Origin: Halorubrum saccharovorum DSM 1137
GTDB taxonomy: Archaea > Halobacteriota > Halobacteria > Halobacteriales > Haloferacaceae
Assembly (NCBI RefSeq): GCF_000337915.1
Contig: NZ_AOJE01000012.1
Coordinates: forward strand, 1-64,000
Length of the DNA stretch: 64,000 bases
Reading direction: 5' to 3'
This document shows, piece after piece, positions 25,008 to 33,523 of this stretch. Numbering within the stretch: the stretch's first letter is position 1; the number at the start of each line of letters is the position of its first letter. A model generated the notes under the pieces. The model was given only the letters and a program-made list of their open reading frames with translations, had not been told where the DNA came from and searched no databases. A program made the position numbers and the translations under genes.

Positions 25008-26093
25008 ATGCAAGAGGTCGACGCGGACCTGACGGCGCTCGACCGCGGGATCATCAACGCCTTCCAGGGCGGGTTCCCAGTGACCGAGCGCCCCTTCGAA
25101 CCGGCCGCGGACGCGCTCCGCGAGCACGGGATCGACGTGACCGGCCGGGAGCTGTGCGAGCGCGTGCGCGAGCTCGACGAAGAGGGGATCCTCTCGCGGT
25201 TCGGCGCGCTCGTCAACGCCGAGGAGATCGGCGGGGCGGCGTCGCTCGTCGCGATGCACGCGCCCGAGGACCGATACGACGAGATCGCGGAGACGGTCAA
25301 CGAGTTCACCGCGGTCGCGCACAACTACGAGCGCGAGCACCCGCACCTCAACATGTGGTTCGTGGTGAGCGTCGCCGACCACCCTGATCCCGACAAGGAC
25401 GGCGCCGATCGGATCGACGAGGTGCTCGCGGAGATCGAGGCCGCGACCGGCCAGGAGACGTACAACCTCCCGAAGGTGCGCGAGTTCCACGTCGGCGCGA
25501 AGTTCCTCGTCGACGGTCCCGTTCCGGACGGCGACGTGGACCTCTCTGATCTGGGTCCCGCGGTCTCGGCCAGCGATCGGTCGACGCTCACCCCCGACGA
25601 GCGCGACCTCGTCGTCGAGATACAGGGCGGGCTCCCGATCACGGAGACGCCGTACGCCGACGTGGCGGCCGCGATCGGCGCCGACACAGAGTGGGTGATC
25701 GAGACGATAAAGCGGTTCGACGCGGAGGGGAAGGTGCGCCGCGTCGGCGTCATCCCCAATCACTACGCGCTCGGGTACACCGAGAACGGGATGACCGTCT
25801 GGGACGTGCCCGAGGAGGCGCTCGACGAGGTCGGGCCGGCAGTCGCGGGGCTCGACTTCGTCACCCACTGCTACCAGCGCCCCCGGCACGCGGGCGTCTG
25901 GGAGTACAACTTCTTCGCGATGACGCACGGGCGGACGGAGACCGAAAGCGAGCGCCGGATCGCGGAGGTCAGGGAGCTGATGGACGAGCACTGGGAGGTG
26001 GGAGAGAGCGATTGGGACACGCTGTTCTCGACCCGGATCCTGAAGAAGACGGGAATCCGCATCGCCGACCGGGCCGACAGCAACACCGCGTGA
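25008..26093 (+). CDS. ahbB: Siroheme decarboxylase, AhbA-AhbB fusion (Lrp/AsnC fold)
   Basis: The 361-residue protein contains two tandem Lrp/AsnC-like modules. Each begins with a winged HTH-like segment (LDRGIINAFQGGFPVTERPF and ERDLVVEIQGGLPITETPY). Each ends in the ferredoxin-like core with a heme-pathway signature (VAHNYEREHPHLNMWF and VTHCYQRPRHAGVWEYNFF). These are the AhbA and AhbB halves of siroheme decarboxylase, which makes 12,18-didecarboxysiroheme in the alternative heme pathway. The downstream sirC and hemA genes support this assignment over a transcription regulator. Confidence 0.93.
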   Translation: MQEVDADLTALDRGIINAFQGGFPVTERPFEPAADALREHGIDVTGRELCERVRELDEEGILSRFGALVNAEEIGGAASLVAMHAPEDRYDEIAETVNEFTAVAHNYEREHPHLNMWFVVSVADHPDPDKDGADRIDEVLAEIEAATGQETYNLPKVREFHVGAKFLVDGPVPDGDVDLSDLGPAVSASDRSTLTPDERDLVVEIQGGLPITETPYADVAAAIGADTEWVIETIKRFDAEGKVRRVGVIPNHYALGYTENGMTVWDVPEEALDEVGPAVAGLDFVTHCYQRPRHAGVWEYNFFAMTHGRTETESERRIAEVRELMDEHWEVGESDWDTLFSTRILKKTGIRIADRADSNTA

Positions 26094-26124
26094 CCCGCCG
26101 GACCGAAACATCACGGTGGCACGC

Positions 26125-26817
26125 GTGATCCCGCTGTATCACGACTTCGACGGCGAGGCGGTGCTGGTGTTCGGCGGCGGCGCCGTCGGGTCGCGGAAGG
26201 CGTCCCGGTTCGCCGACGAGGCCCGGGTCGTCGTCGTGAGCCCCGCGTTCGACGACCGGCTGGGCGACCTCGCCGAAGGGGGCGCCGCCGAGGGAGACGC
26301 CGGGTCGGTGGAACTCGTCCGCGCCGCGCCGGACCCCGACGCCGTGCGCGGCTGGATCGATCGCGTCGACCCAGCGCTCGTCGTCGCCGCCACGGACGAC
26401 GCGGCGGTCAACGCGGCGGCCGAGGCAGGCGCGCTCGACGCCGGCGTCCTCGTGAACCGGACCGACGTGTCGGCCGCGGACCGCTCGGGCGGTCGGGGAG
26501 CGCGGAGCGTCGTCGTTCCGGCGACGGTCGAGGACGACCCGGTCAGGGTGGCGCTCTCGACGGGGGGAGCGAGCCCGGCGCTCGCGAAGGCGCTCCGCGA
26601 GCGGATCGAGGCGGAGATCGACGGTGCCGGCGCGATGGCTGAGCTGTCGGGAACGCTCCGCGCGGAGCTCAAAGACCGGGGGGTCGCCCCCGAGAAACGC
26701 CGGGAAGCGATCCGGCGCGTCGTGCGATCCGAGGGGGTTTGGAAGGGTTTACAAAAGGGGGATTCCTACGGTCGACAAGAGGCAGATTCCGTGATCGAGG
26801 AGGTACTCACCAGATGA
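26125..26817 (+). CDS. Precorrin-2 dehydrogenase / sirohydrochlorin ferrochelatase (SirC-like)
   Basis: The 230-residue NAD-dependent enzyme oxidises precorrin-2 to sirohydrochlorin and may also insert iron. The N-terminal Rossmann domain has VLVFGGGAVGSRKASRF. Other signatures are VVAATDDAAVNAAA and VNRTDVSAADRSGG. VALSTGGASPALAKALRE is the shared siroheme-synthase segment. The start GTG at 26125 gives MIPLYHDFDG, usual for haloarchaea; GTG at 26116 is an alternative. It lies 31 bases after ahbAB and overlaps hemA by ATGA, forming one pathway operon. Confidence 0.92.
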   Translation: MIPLYHDFDGEAVLVFGGGAVGSRKASRFADEARVVVVSPAFDDRLGDLAEGGAAEGDAGSVELVRAAPDPDAVRGWIDRVDPALVVAATDDAAVNAAAEAGALDAGVLVNRTDVSAADRSGGRGARSVVVPATVEDDPVRVALSTGGASPALAKALRERIEAEIDGAGAMAELSGTLRAELKDRGVAPEKRREAIRRVVRSEGVWKGLQKGDSYGRQEADSVIEEVLTR

Positions 26818-28157
26818 AGGAGACGGGCGCTATCACGGGCGTGAGCGTCGCCCACTCCCGCGCGACGGTCGACGAGATCGAGGCCGCGGGCGGCGACGGC
26901 GTCCGCGCCACCGTCTCGGACCTGCTCGCGCGCGACGGGGTCGAGGAGGCGTTCGCGCTCCAGACCTGCAACCGCTCCGAGGCGTACGTCGTCACCGATC
27001 GGACCGTCGACGGCTCGGTCGCGCTTGAGTCGTTCGCCCCCGAGGTCCGCGGCGGTGCGGTCCGTCGGCTCGACCACGAGGAGAGCTTAGAGCACCTGAT
27101 GCGGGTCGCCTCCGGGCTCGAATCGCTCGTGCTCGGCGAGGACCAGATCATCGGACAGCTCCGCGAGGCGTACGAGGAGTCGAAGTCCGCGGGGGGAATC
27201 GGTCCCGTGCTGAAAGACGGGGTGACGAAGGCGCTCCACGTCGGCGAGCGCGCGCGCAACGAGACGTCGATCAACGAGGGCGTCGTCTCGCTCGGCTCGG
27301 CCGCGGTGCGGTTGGCCGCCGGCGAGATCGACCTCACCGACGGCTCCGCGGTCGTGATCGGCGCCGGCGAGATGGGGACGCTCGCGGCCCGGACGCTGGA
27401 CGACACCGCCGTCTCGGAGATCGTCGTGGCGAACCGGACGGTGCCGAACGCGGCGTTCGTCGCGGAGGAGGTCGACACCCCCGCTGAGGCGGTGCCGCTC
27501 GCCGACCTCTCGACGGTGGTCCCGGACGCCGACCTCGTGATCGCGGCGACCGGCAGCCCGGACCCGGTGATCCGGTCGAAACATCTGGCGGGCGTCGACC
27601 GGCTCGTCTGTATCGACATCGCGCAGCCGCGGGACGTGGACCCGGCGCTCGCCGACCGCGACGGAGTCACGCTGTACGACATCGACGCGCTGGAGGACGT
27701 GACCCGCCGGACCCGCGAGAGCCGCGAGGCCGAGGCGCGGGAGGTCGAGTCGATCATCGACGAGGAGCTCGATCGCATTCTGGAGGCGTACAAGCGCAAG
27801 CGCGCCGACGACGCCATCTCGGCGATGTACGCCGGCGCCGACCGCGTGAAGGCCCGCGAGGTCGACCGCGCCGTCTCGAAGCTCGAAGCGCAGGGAGGGC
27901 TGACCGCCGAGCAGCGCGAGACCGTCGAGGACTTGGCGGACGCATTGGTCGGCCAGCTGCTCGCCGCCCCTACCCGGTCGCTTCGCGACGCGGCCGGCGA
28001 GGACGACTGGGAGACGATCCGCACCGCGCTCCGGCTGTTCGACCCCGAGTTCGACACGCTTCCGGAGGGCCCGGGAGCGAGCGACTCCGGACGCGACGCG
28101 GGTCCGAGCGGCGTCGAAGCCCCGCCCGACTCGGTCACCGAAGAGCTCGACGACTGA
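26814..28157 (+). CDS. hemA: Glutamyl-tRNA reductase
   Basis: The 447-residue enzyme reduces glutamyl-tRNA(Glu) to glutamate-1-semialdehyde, the first committed step of tetrapyrrole synthesis. Cys52 in LQTCNRSEAYV is the active-site nucleophile. GLESLVLGEDQIIGQLREAY is the family signature, and VIGAGEMGTLAARTL binds NADPH. The C-terminal dimerisation helices are complete and followed by a disordered tail. It is translationally coupled to the sirC-like gene. A T-rich run follows the stop. Confidence 0.96.
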   Translation: MKETGAITGVSVAHSRATVDEIEAAGGDGVRATVSDLLARDGVEEAFALQTCNRSEAYVVTDRTVDGSVALESFAPEVRGGAVRRLDHEESLEHLMRVASGLESLVLGEDQIIGQLREAYEESKSAGGIGPVLKDGVTKALHVGERARNETSINEGVVSLGSAAVRLAAGEIDLTDGSAVVIGAGEMGTLAARTLDDTAVSEIVVANRTVPNAAFVAEEVDTPAEAVPLADLSTVVPDADLVIAATGSPDPVIRSKHLAGVDRLVCIDIAQPRDVDPALADRDGVTLYDIDALEDVTRRTRESREAEAREVESIIDEELDRILEAYKRKRADDAISAMYAGADRVKAREVDRAVSKLEAQGGLTAEQRETVEDLADALVGQLLAAPTRSLRDAAGEDDWETIRTALRLFDPEFDTLPEGPGASDSGRDAGPSGVEAPPDSVTEELDD

Positions 28158-28173
28158 GTCCCGTCCGAGACGA

Positions 28174-28178
28174 TTTTT
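28174..28178 (+). terminator. T-run terminator after hemA
   Basis: Five consecutive T residues lie 17 bases after the hemA stop, in the 63-base gap before the convergent symporter gene. Oligo-T is the usual archaeal termination signal. Confidence 0.45.
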
Positions 28179-28220
28179 AGGACGCGACGTGAGCGACCGC
28201 ACCGCCGACGCCCGCCTTTC

Positions 28221-29705
28221 TCAGTCGCCGGCGACCGCGAACCGAGAGGCGTCGCTGTCGGCGGTCGGCGCGGTGACGAGCGAGACGCCGACCGTCAGGA
28301 GCGCGGAGAAGACCATCAGCCCGAGCGCCACGTCCCAGCCGCCGGCGACGGTGCGGGGCAGCGTCGGCACGGCGGCGACGACCGCCGACAGCACCACCGC
28401 GAGGTACGCGACCTGCGGAACGAGCACGCCGGCGATCATGCCGGAACGAGTCGTCTGGTCCCAGTAGAGCGCGCAGATCACCGGGAGCGCGAGCAGCGCG
28501 AACCCGGAGAAGGCGGTGTCGCCGACCTCGATCAGCGTCCCGGGCCGGAAGAGGCTCGCGACGAACGCGAGGAGCGCGAAGACGGCGACGCCGATCCGAG
28601 CGATCCAGGCCTCGCGGCGCTCTGAGGCGTCGGCGTTGACCACGGGTCGGTACACGTCGCGGGTGAAGTACGACGACCCGGAGAGCAGCATCGAGTCCGA
28701 GGAGGACATCATCGCGGCCATCGCGCCCGCGACCACGAGCGCCGCGAACCACGCCGGCGTGTACTCGTTCAGGACGACGGGGAGCACGTTCGCGCCCTCG
28801 GGCACGTCGACCGGCATCCCGACCGCCCACGCGCCGAGCATGAACGCGGGGAGAAACAGGAGGAGGACGAGGACAGGCCACAGAACGAACGACCGCTTCA
28901 GCGTCTCGCCCGACCTCGCGACGAAGAAGCGCTGGTTGATCTGCGGGAACATCGTCACGCCGAACGCGATGGTGATCGCGGTGGAGACGATGAAGCCGAC
29001 AGAGTAGGTGCCGCCGCCGAAGCTCCCGAAGTCGGGGCGGGCGTCGAGCATGGCGCCGGTGGCGGCGCCGACGCCGCCGACCGCCGAGAGCACCCACGCG
29101 GCAGCGATCCACACGACCGAGAGCATGAACAGCCCCTGTACGGTGTCGGTCCACGCGACGCCCCGCATCCCGGCGAGGACGACGTAGAGGATCATGAACG
29201 CGGTGACCAGCGCCGCGCCGCCCCAGTAGGGGACGGCGCCGCCGGTGAGCCCCACGAGCGCCTCGCCCGCACCCATCTGCTGGAGCATGACGTACGGGAA
29301 CAGCCAGAGGAGGCTCACACCGGCGACGAGCGCGCGCAACCCCACGGATCCGAACCGGTCGCCGAGCATCTCCCCGAGCGTGACGTACCCGTTCCGGTTC
29401 CCGATCAGCCACTGCTTGTAGCCGATCGCGTACCACAGCACCGCGAACAACACCCCGTCGATCGTTCCCATCACGATCAGCCACTCGGGGCCGGCGGCGA
29501 ACGCGAGGTTCGGACCGCCGAAGAAGGTGAACGCCGAGAGCAGGGTGGCGAACGTGGTGAACAGCAGCACCACCGTCCCGATCGAGCGGTTCGCGAGGTA
29601 GTAGTCCTCGGCGGTCGCCTCGGAGACGCGGTAGGCGACGAGGCCGATCGCGAGCGCGAACAGGAGGTAGCCGACGACGATCCCGAGCGACAGCCCGAGC
29701 GTCAC
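28221..29705 (-). CDS. Sodium:solute symporter (SSS) family transporter
   Basis: A 494-residue integral membrane protein with about 13 hydrophobic helices. It has SSS hallmarks such as YYLANRSIGTVVLLFTTFAT, GVLFAVLWYAIGYK, the sodium-site helix AMMSSSDSMLLSGSSYFTRD and AFSGFALLALP. It should couple sodium entry to uptake of an organic solute, possibly a monocarboxylate or proline-like compound; the substrate cannot be read. It starts inside the stop of the DUF3311 gene, forming the common small-subunit plus SSS pair. Confidence 0.94.
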   Translation of the reverse strand: MTLGLSLGIVVGYLLFALAIGLVAYRVSEATAEDYYLANRSIGTVVLLFTTFATLLSAFTFFGGPNLAFAAGPEWLIVMGTIDGVLFAVLWYAIGYKQWLIGNRNGYVTLGEMLGDRFGSVGLRALVAGVSLLWLFPYVMLQQMGAGEALVGLTGGAVPYWGGAALVTAFMILYVVLAGMRGVAWTDTVQGLFMLSVVWIAAAWVLSAVGGVGAATGAMLDARPDFGSFGGGTYSVGFIVSTAITIAFGVTMFPQINQRFFVARSGETLKRSFVLWPVLVLLLFLPAFMLGAWAVGMPVDVPEGANVLPVVLNEYTPAWFAALVVAGAMAAMMSSSDSMLLSGSSYFTRDVYRPVVNADASERREAWIARIGVAVFALLAFVASLFRPGTLIEVGDTAFSGFALLALPVICALYWDQTTRSGMIAGVLVPQVAYLAVVLSAVVAAVPTLPRTVAGGWDVALGLMVFSALLTVGVSLVTAPTADSDASRFAVAGD

Positions 29706-29956
29706 GGGCGGTCACCTCCGAGCGCCGATTCGGGTTCCGACTCCGGTCGGCGGCCCATCCCGCGCTCCCACGCGCCGCTCCGAACGAACCGCGAGAACAG
29801 GACGGCGCACAGTCCGAGCCACGCCACGTGCCACCAGATCCACACCGGCAGCCCGGCGACGACCCGATCGACCCCCCACAGCGGCCACGGCACCGCGAAG
29901 GCCACGAGGACCGCGAACGTCGATATCCACACGAGATCTCTCTGCGATCGACTCAT
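29702..29956 (-). CDS. DUF3311 small membrane protein, symporter partner
   Basis: An 84-residue protein with two predicted transmembrane helices (VWISTFAVLVAFAVPWPLWG and PVWIWWHVAWLGLCAVLFSR) and a polar C-terminus. DUF3311 proteins are typically encoded just before an SSS transporter, as here with a four-base overlap. They probably serve as accessory subunits. An AT-rich segment upstream of the start (29957-29995) likely holds the promoter. Confidence 0.9.
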   Translation of the reverse strand: MSRSQRDLVWISTFAVLVAFAVPWPLWGVDRVVAGLPVWIWWHVAWLGLCAVLFSRFVRSGAWERGMGRRPESEPESALGGDRP

Positions 29957-30092
29957 GTGGAACGATGTTAGAATTCTCTGACTAAATATTGTCGGTCTGA
30001 TTCGGTCGGTGGTATCGAAGATAAATTCTCTTCAAACATCGACGACGCAGGCGCGTGCGATAACTATTTTCGACGAGGGACAAAACGACGCA

Positions 30093-30112
30093 CGGGCGGT
30101 CGGCTCCGCCCG
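30093..30112 (+). promoter_or_regulatory. GC hairpin just upstream of dnaG
   Basis: A perfect 7-base inverted repeat (CGGGCGG at 30093-30099 and CCGCCCG at 30106-30112) with a six-base loop ends 20 bases before the dnaG ATG. An AT-rich stretch at about 30060-30071 could be the TATA box, which would place the hairpin at the 5' end of the mRNA. A regulatory role is not shown. Confidence 0.4.
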
Positions 30113-30132
30113 ATCATCACCATTCACCCATC

Positions 30133-31746
30133 ATGAAAGACACCGAAAAATACCTCATTCACGCCACCATCGCGGCCGACGGCGTCGTCGAGCGGAGCGA
30201 CGTCGTCGGCGCGGTGTTCGGCCAGACCGAGGGACTTCTCGGCGACGAACTGGACCTGCGGGACCTCCAGGAGTCCTCGCGGGTCGGTCGGATCGACGTC
30301 GCCGTCGAGTCCGAGAACGGCCAGTCGTTCGGCGAGGTCACGGTCGCGTCGAGCCTCGACAAGGTCGAGACCGCGATCCTCGCCGCCGCGCTGGAGACGA
30401 TCGACCGCATCGGCCCCTGTCACGCCTCGGTGGAGGTGACGAGCATCGAGGACGTGCGGGCGGCGAAGCGCCGCGAGGTCGTCGAGCGCGCCAAAGAGCT
30501 CGTCGCCGGCGGCTTCGAGGAGACAAGCCTCAGGAGCGACGACATCCTCGAAGAGGTCCGCGAGGCCGCCCGCGTCGAGGGGATCGTCGACTACGAGGGG
30601 CTCCCGGCCGGTCCCCGCGTCGGCGACTCCGACGCCGTCATCGTCGTCGAGGGGCGCGCGGACGTACTGACGCTGCTCGACTGCGGCATCAAGAACGCGG
30701 TCGCCGTCGAGGGGACGAACGTCCCCGACGCGGTCGCCGACCTCACCGCCGACCGCACGGTCACCGCGTTCCTCGACGGCGACCGCGGCGGCGAGCTCAT
30801 CCTCCGCGAGCTCGCGCAGGTGGGCGACGTGGACTACGTCGCGTTCGCGCCGCCCGGTGAGTCGGTCGAGGACCTCGACCGCAACGCCGTCTTCGAGGCG
30901 CTCCGCGGAAAGGTGCCGTACAGCAGCCTCGCGGACGAGCCGAACCTCCGCGAAGCCGCCGCGGACGACTCGGGGGGCTCCCCACTCGAAGGCGAGGGCA
31001 CCGATCTCTCCGACGAGCCGTCCAAGCCCTCCACCGAGAGCGAATCTGAGCACGCGGCCGGAAGCGAAGGTGGAAACGCGACCGAGACCGACGGGCCGAG
31101 CGACGACTCCGACGCCGTCGCCGGTGAGGATCGAGGCGCAGCGGACGCCGGACTCGTAGACGCGGTCGAGGACGCGCCGGCGCCCGAGACCACCGGCGCG
31201 GAGGAGGTCGATGAGGCTTCCGACGGCGACGGAACCGACGAAACGACTGACGGCGACGGAAGCGACGAAACGACTGACGGCGACGAAACCGACGAGGAGG
31301 CGGCGGAGGATGACGGCGATCCCGACGCCGCCGCTCTCGACTCCGACGGTGCGGGAATGGCCGATTCGGGCCCGGTCGACGAGACGACCACCGAGAGCGC
31401 GGAGGAGGGTGAAGAGGGCGACGGCGCCCCCCTCGACGACGAGCCGCGTTCGATCGAAGAACACGTGCAGGAGGTCGTCGACGCCGGCAGCGACCGCGCT
31501 CGGCTGCTCGGCGACGACCGCGGCGTCCTCGCGGAGGTCGACGCCGGGAACGCCTTCGACGCGGTCGAGAGCGCCGAGACCGCACCGCACACCGTCGTCG
31601 TCGACGGCCTGATCGACCAGCGCCTGCTCGACGTCGCCGCCCAGCGCGGGGTCAGCGAACTGCTCGGCCGCGAGGTCGGCGAGTTCGTCAAGCGTCCCGT
31701 GGGAACCCGAGTGCTCACCGTCGGCGACCTCCGCGCCGGGAGCTGA
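30133..31746 (+). CDS. dnaG: Archaeal DnaG primase / exosome-associated DnaG
   Basis: The 537-residue archaeal DnaG begins MKDTEKYLIHATIAADGVVE and has the Toprim domain with VVEGRADVLTLL and TAFLDGDRGGELIL. Archaeal DnaG is a core component of the RNA exosome that promotes poly(A) degradation, and it has weak primase activity. Residues about 270-450 are a long acidic, low-complexity linker with tandem repeats, characteristic of halophiles. A conserved C-terminal region (IEEHVQEVVDAGSDRARLLG onward) follows. Confidence 0.95.
   Translation: MKDTEKYLIHATIAADGVVERSDVVGAVFGQTEGLLGDELDLRDLQESSRVGRIDVAVESENGQSFGEVTVASSLDKVETAILAAALETIDRIGPCHASVEVTSIEDVRAAKRREVVERAKELVAGGFEETSLRSDDILEEVREAARVEGIVDYEGLPAGPRVGDSDAVIVVEGRADVLTLLDCGIKNAVAVEGTNVPDAVADLTADRTVTAFLDGDRGGELILRELAQVGDVDYVAFAPPGESVEDLDRNAVFEALRGKVPYSSLADEPNLREAAADDSGGSPLEGEGTDLSDEPSKPSTESESEHAAGSEGGNATETDGPSDDSDAVAGEDRGAADAGLVDAVEDAPAPETTGAEEVDEASDGDGTDETTDGDGSDETTDGDETDEEAAEDDGDPDAAALDSDGAGMADSGPVDETTTESAEEGEEGDGAPLDDEPRSIEEHVQEVVDAGSDRARLLGDDRGVLAEVDAGNAFDAVESAETAPHTVVVDGLIDQRLLDVAAQRGVSELLGREVGEFVKRPVGTRVLTVGDLRAGS
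31222..31296 (+). repeat. 27-base in-frame tandem repeat in the DnaG acidic linker
   Basis: Two near-identical 27-base units (31222-31248 and 31249-31275) and a partial third encode DGDGTDETT, DGDGSDETT and DGDETDE. The period keeps the frame, so linker length can vary without disrupting the protein. Confidence 0.9.
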
Positions 31747-31800
31747 CTCCGCGCTGGGCGCGTCGAACGCGATCGATTCCCTCTTAGCCGATCCGGCTCC

Positions 31801-32781
31801 TCAGACCAACCCGACCGCGCCGAGCGCCGCGAACAGCGCATCGCCGAAGGTCAGCGAGACGACAAGCCCGAGCGCCATCGGGACGACGAACGGCATCCCC
31901 GGCGACACCAGCACGCGGTCCTTCCGGGCGACGACCGACAGCCCGCCGCGGAGCGTCTCGGCGTCGGCACCGTACGCGCCGTGATCGATTTCGTCGAGGA
32001 AGCGCTCGGCGGCCCAGGGGTCGGCCGCGCGCGAGTCGCCGTCGGCTTCGGTCACGGTTCCCCCGTCCGTCCGCGGTCCGACGTGCGTGCCGCCGTCGGT
32101 CGGGTCGTGCGTCTCGCCGACGCTGTCGGGGTCGCGGAGGCGGTCCGGATCCTCGCGCAGTTCCGCGAGCGTCGCCCCGCGCCAGCGCAGGTACATCCGG
32201 AGCGCGTCCAGGTCGAGGCCGTTCCGGGTCGTCCCCGCGTCGTCCTCGAACAGGCGCCCGTGACGGTCCGGCAGCGAGTCTGTCGCCACCGGCCGCGCGA
32301 GGAACATCGTCGGCGAGCGCTCCCCGCGGAGGAGGTTGAGCCCGGCGAGCCCGATCGGGTACGCGAGCGCGATCAGGACCGTGTTCGTGAGCGCCGTCAG
32401 CGAGAACACGCCGATCTGGGTATCGACGAGCGGGAGGGACAGTCCGGCCACGGCGTACTCCGGAACGGTGGGAAAGAGGATCGCGATCGCGATCAGCGCC
32501 TTCGCGTCGGCGCCGCCGAACGCGCCGAGGTACCAGAACGCGTAGCCCAGCGGGGCGACGAACAGCAGGCTGATCGCGACCCGTACCCCGAACCACGTCC
32601 CCGCGAGTCCCGCGAGGGGCCACATGGCCGCGGTCTCCCAGATGAGCAGCAGCGCCCCGAACGCGTACAGCGGCGGCCACAGCCGATTCGGGAGGCGTCG
32701 AGTCCGAACGTCTCGCAGGGCCGCCCACGCGAAGACGGGGACGACGAGCAGGCGGAGGGCGTCCGGCAGCGTCGCGAACAT
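31801..32781 (-). CDS. pibD: Prepilin peptidase, archaeal PibD/FlaK type (A24)
   Basis: A 326-residue aspartyl membrane protease that cleaves class III signal peptides of archaeal pilins and archaellins. The first catalytic Asp is Asp24 in RDVRTRRLPN. The second is Asp92 in FGGADAK, a GGAD variant of the GxGD motif. Hydrophobic helices surround both sites. A large hydrophilic insert (about 160-280) precedes a last membrane helix. It is convergent with dnaG and divergent from the HPP gene. Confidence 0.88.
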   Translation of the reverse strand: MFATLPDALRLLVVPVFAWAALRDVRTRRLPNRLWPPLYAFGALLLIWETAAMWPLAGLAGTWFGVRVAISLLFVAPLGYAFWYLGAFGGADAKALIAIAILFPTVPEYAVAGLSLPLVDTQIGVFSLTALTNTVLIALAYPIGLAGLNLLRGERSPTMFLARPVATDSLPDRHGRLFEDDAGTTRNGLDLDALRMYLRWRGATLAELREDPDRLRDPDSVGETHDPTDGGTHVGPRTDGGTVTEADGDSRAADPWAAERFLDEIDHGAYGADAETLRGGLSVVARKDRVLVSPGMPFVVPMALGLVVSLTFGDALFAALGAVGLV

Positions 32782-32944
32782 GTCACCACGGGCGGCGCGG
32801 GCGTAATTAGGCGTTCGGGTTCGCGTATCGCGATCGATAGCGCGGGCCCGCGGTCGGCGTCGGCGCGGTCACCGGCGCGGTCGTCAGCGCCGCTCCGCCG
32901 CCGAACCGCCGGCGCTTTGTGCAACCGTCTCCGAACGGTAGGCG

Positions 32945-33466
32945 ATGCGACGCCGCGTCGGAACCAGTCTGTACGCCGGACTCCTCTTCACCGTCCTCGG
33001 CGCGATCGCGTGGGCGACCGGCCAGCCGTTCGTCTTCCCGAGCCTCGGGCCGTCGGCCTTCCTGATCGCGTTCGACCGACGGAGCGAGGGCGGTCGGGCC
33101 GCCCGGATCGTCGGGAGCCATCTCATCGGCGGCGTGGCCGGACTCGCGGCGTGGTGGCTGATCGCGGCCGGCGCGACCCTCACCGCGACCCCGCCGGCGT
33201 TCTCGCCGGAGGGGTTCCGGCTCGCGGCGAGCGCGACCGTCTCTCTCGTGGCGACGAGCTGGGCGATGATCGCCACCGACGCGGTCCACGCGCCCGCCTG
33301 CGCGACGACGCTCATCGTGTCGCTCGGCCTCCTCTCGACTCCGACCGAGGTGGCGATCATCGTCGCGAGCGTGACCGTGCTCGTGGGGTTTCACGCCGGC
33401 GTGATTCTGGTCTTCAAGCGGATCGTGGGGAACGCACACCCGCTCTATCGGGCCGAGGGGAGCTGA
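32945..33466 (+). CDS. HPP-family membrane protein
   Basis: A 173-residue protein with about four to five transmembrane helices. The family core reads FVFPSLGPSAFLIAF, SHLIGGVAGLAAW and DAVHAPACATTLIVSLG; the last is the region that gives HPP proteins their name (HP-P loop). Some plant and cyanobacterial relatives are reported nitrite transporters, but the role in archaea is not established. The gene stands alone between a divergent peptidase gene and a convergent DUF6498 gene. Confidence 0.85.
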   Translation: MRRRVGTSLYAGLLFTVLGAIAWATGQPFVFPSLGPSAFLIAFDRRSEGGRAARIVGSHLIGGVAGLAAWWLIAAGATLTATPPAFSPEGFRLAASATVSLVATSWAMIATDAVHAPACATTLIVSLGLLSTPTEVAIIVASVTVLVGFHAGVILVFKRIVGNAHPLYRAEGS

Positions 33467-33523
33467 CCGCCGCGCTCGGCCGGCCGGTCGCTCACCCCTC
33501 CGACCGCTCGGCCGGTCGGTCGC

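Noticed and set aside
25008-26093. Lrp/AsnC transcription regulator
   Set aside because: The two-module layout with heme-pathway signatures and the sirC-hemA neighbours fit siroheme decarboxylase instead.
30009-30860. Long Arg-rich reading over the start of dnaG
   Set aside because: Shifted frame of dnaG; composition is the typical Arg/Gly/Pro shadow of a GC-rich acidic gene.
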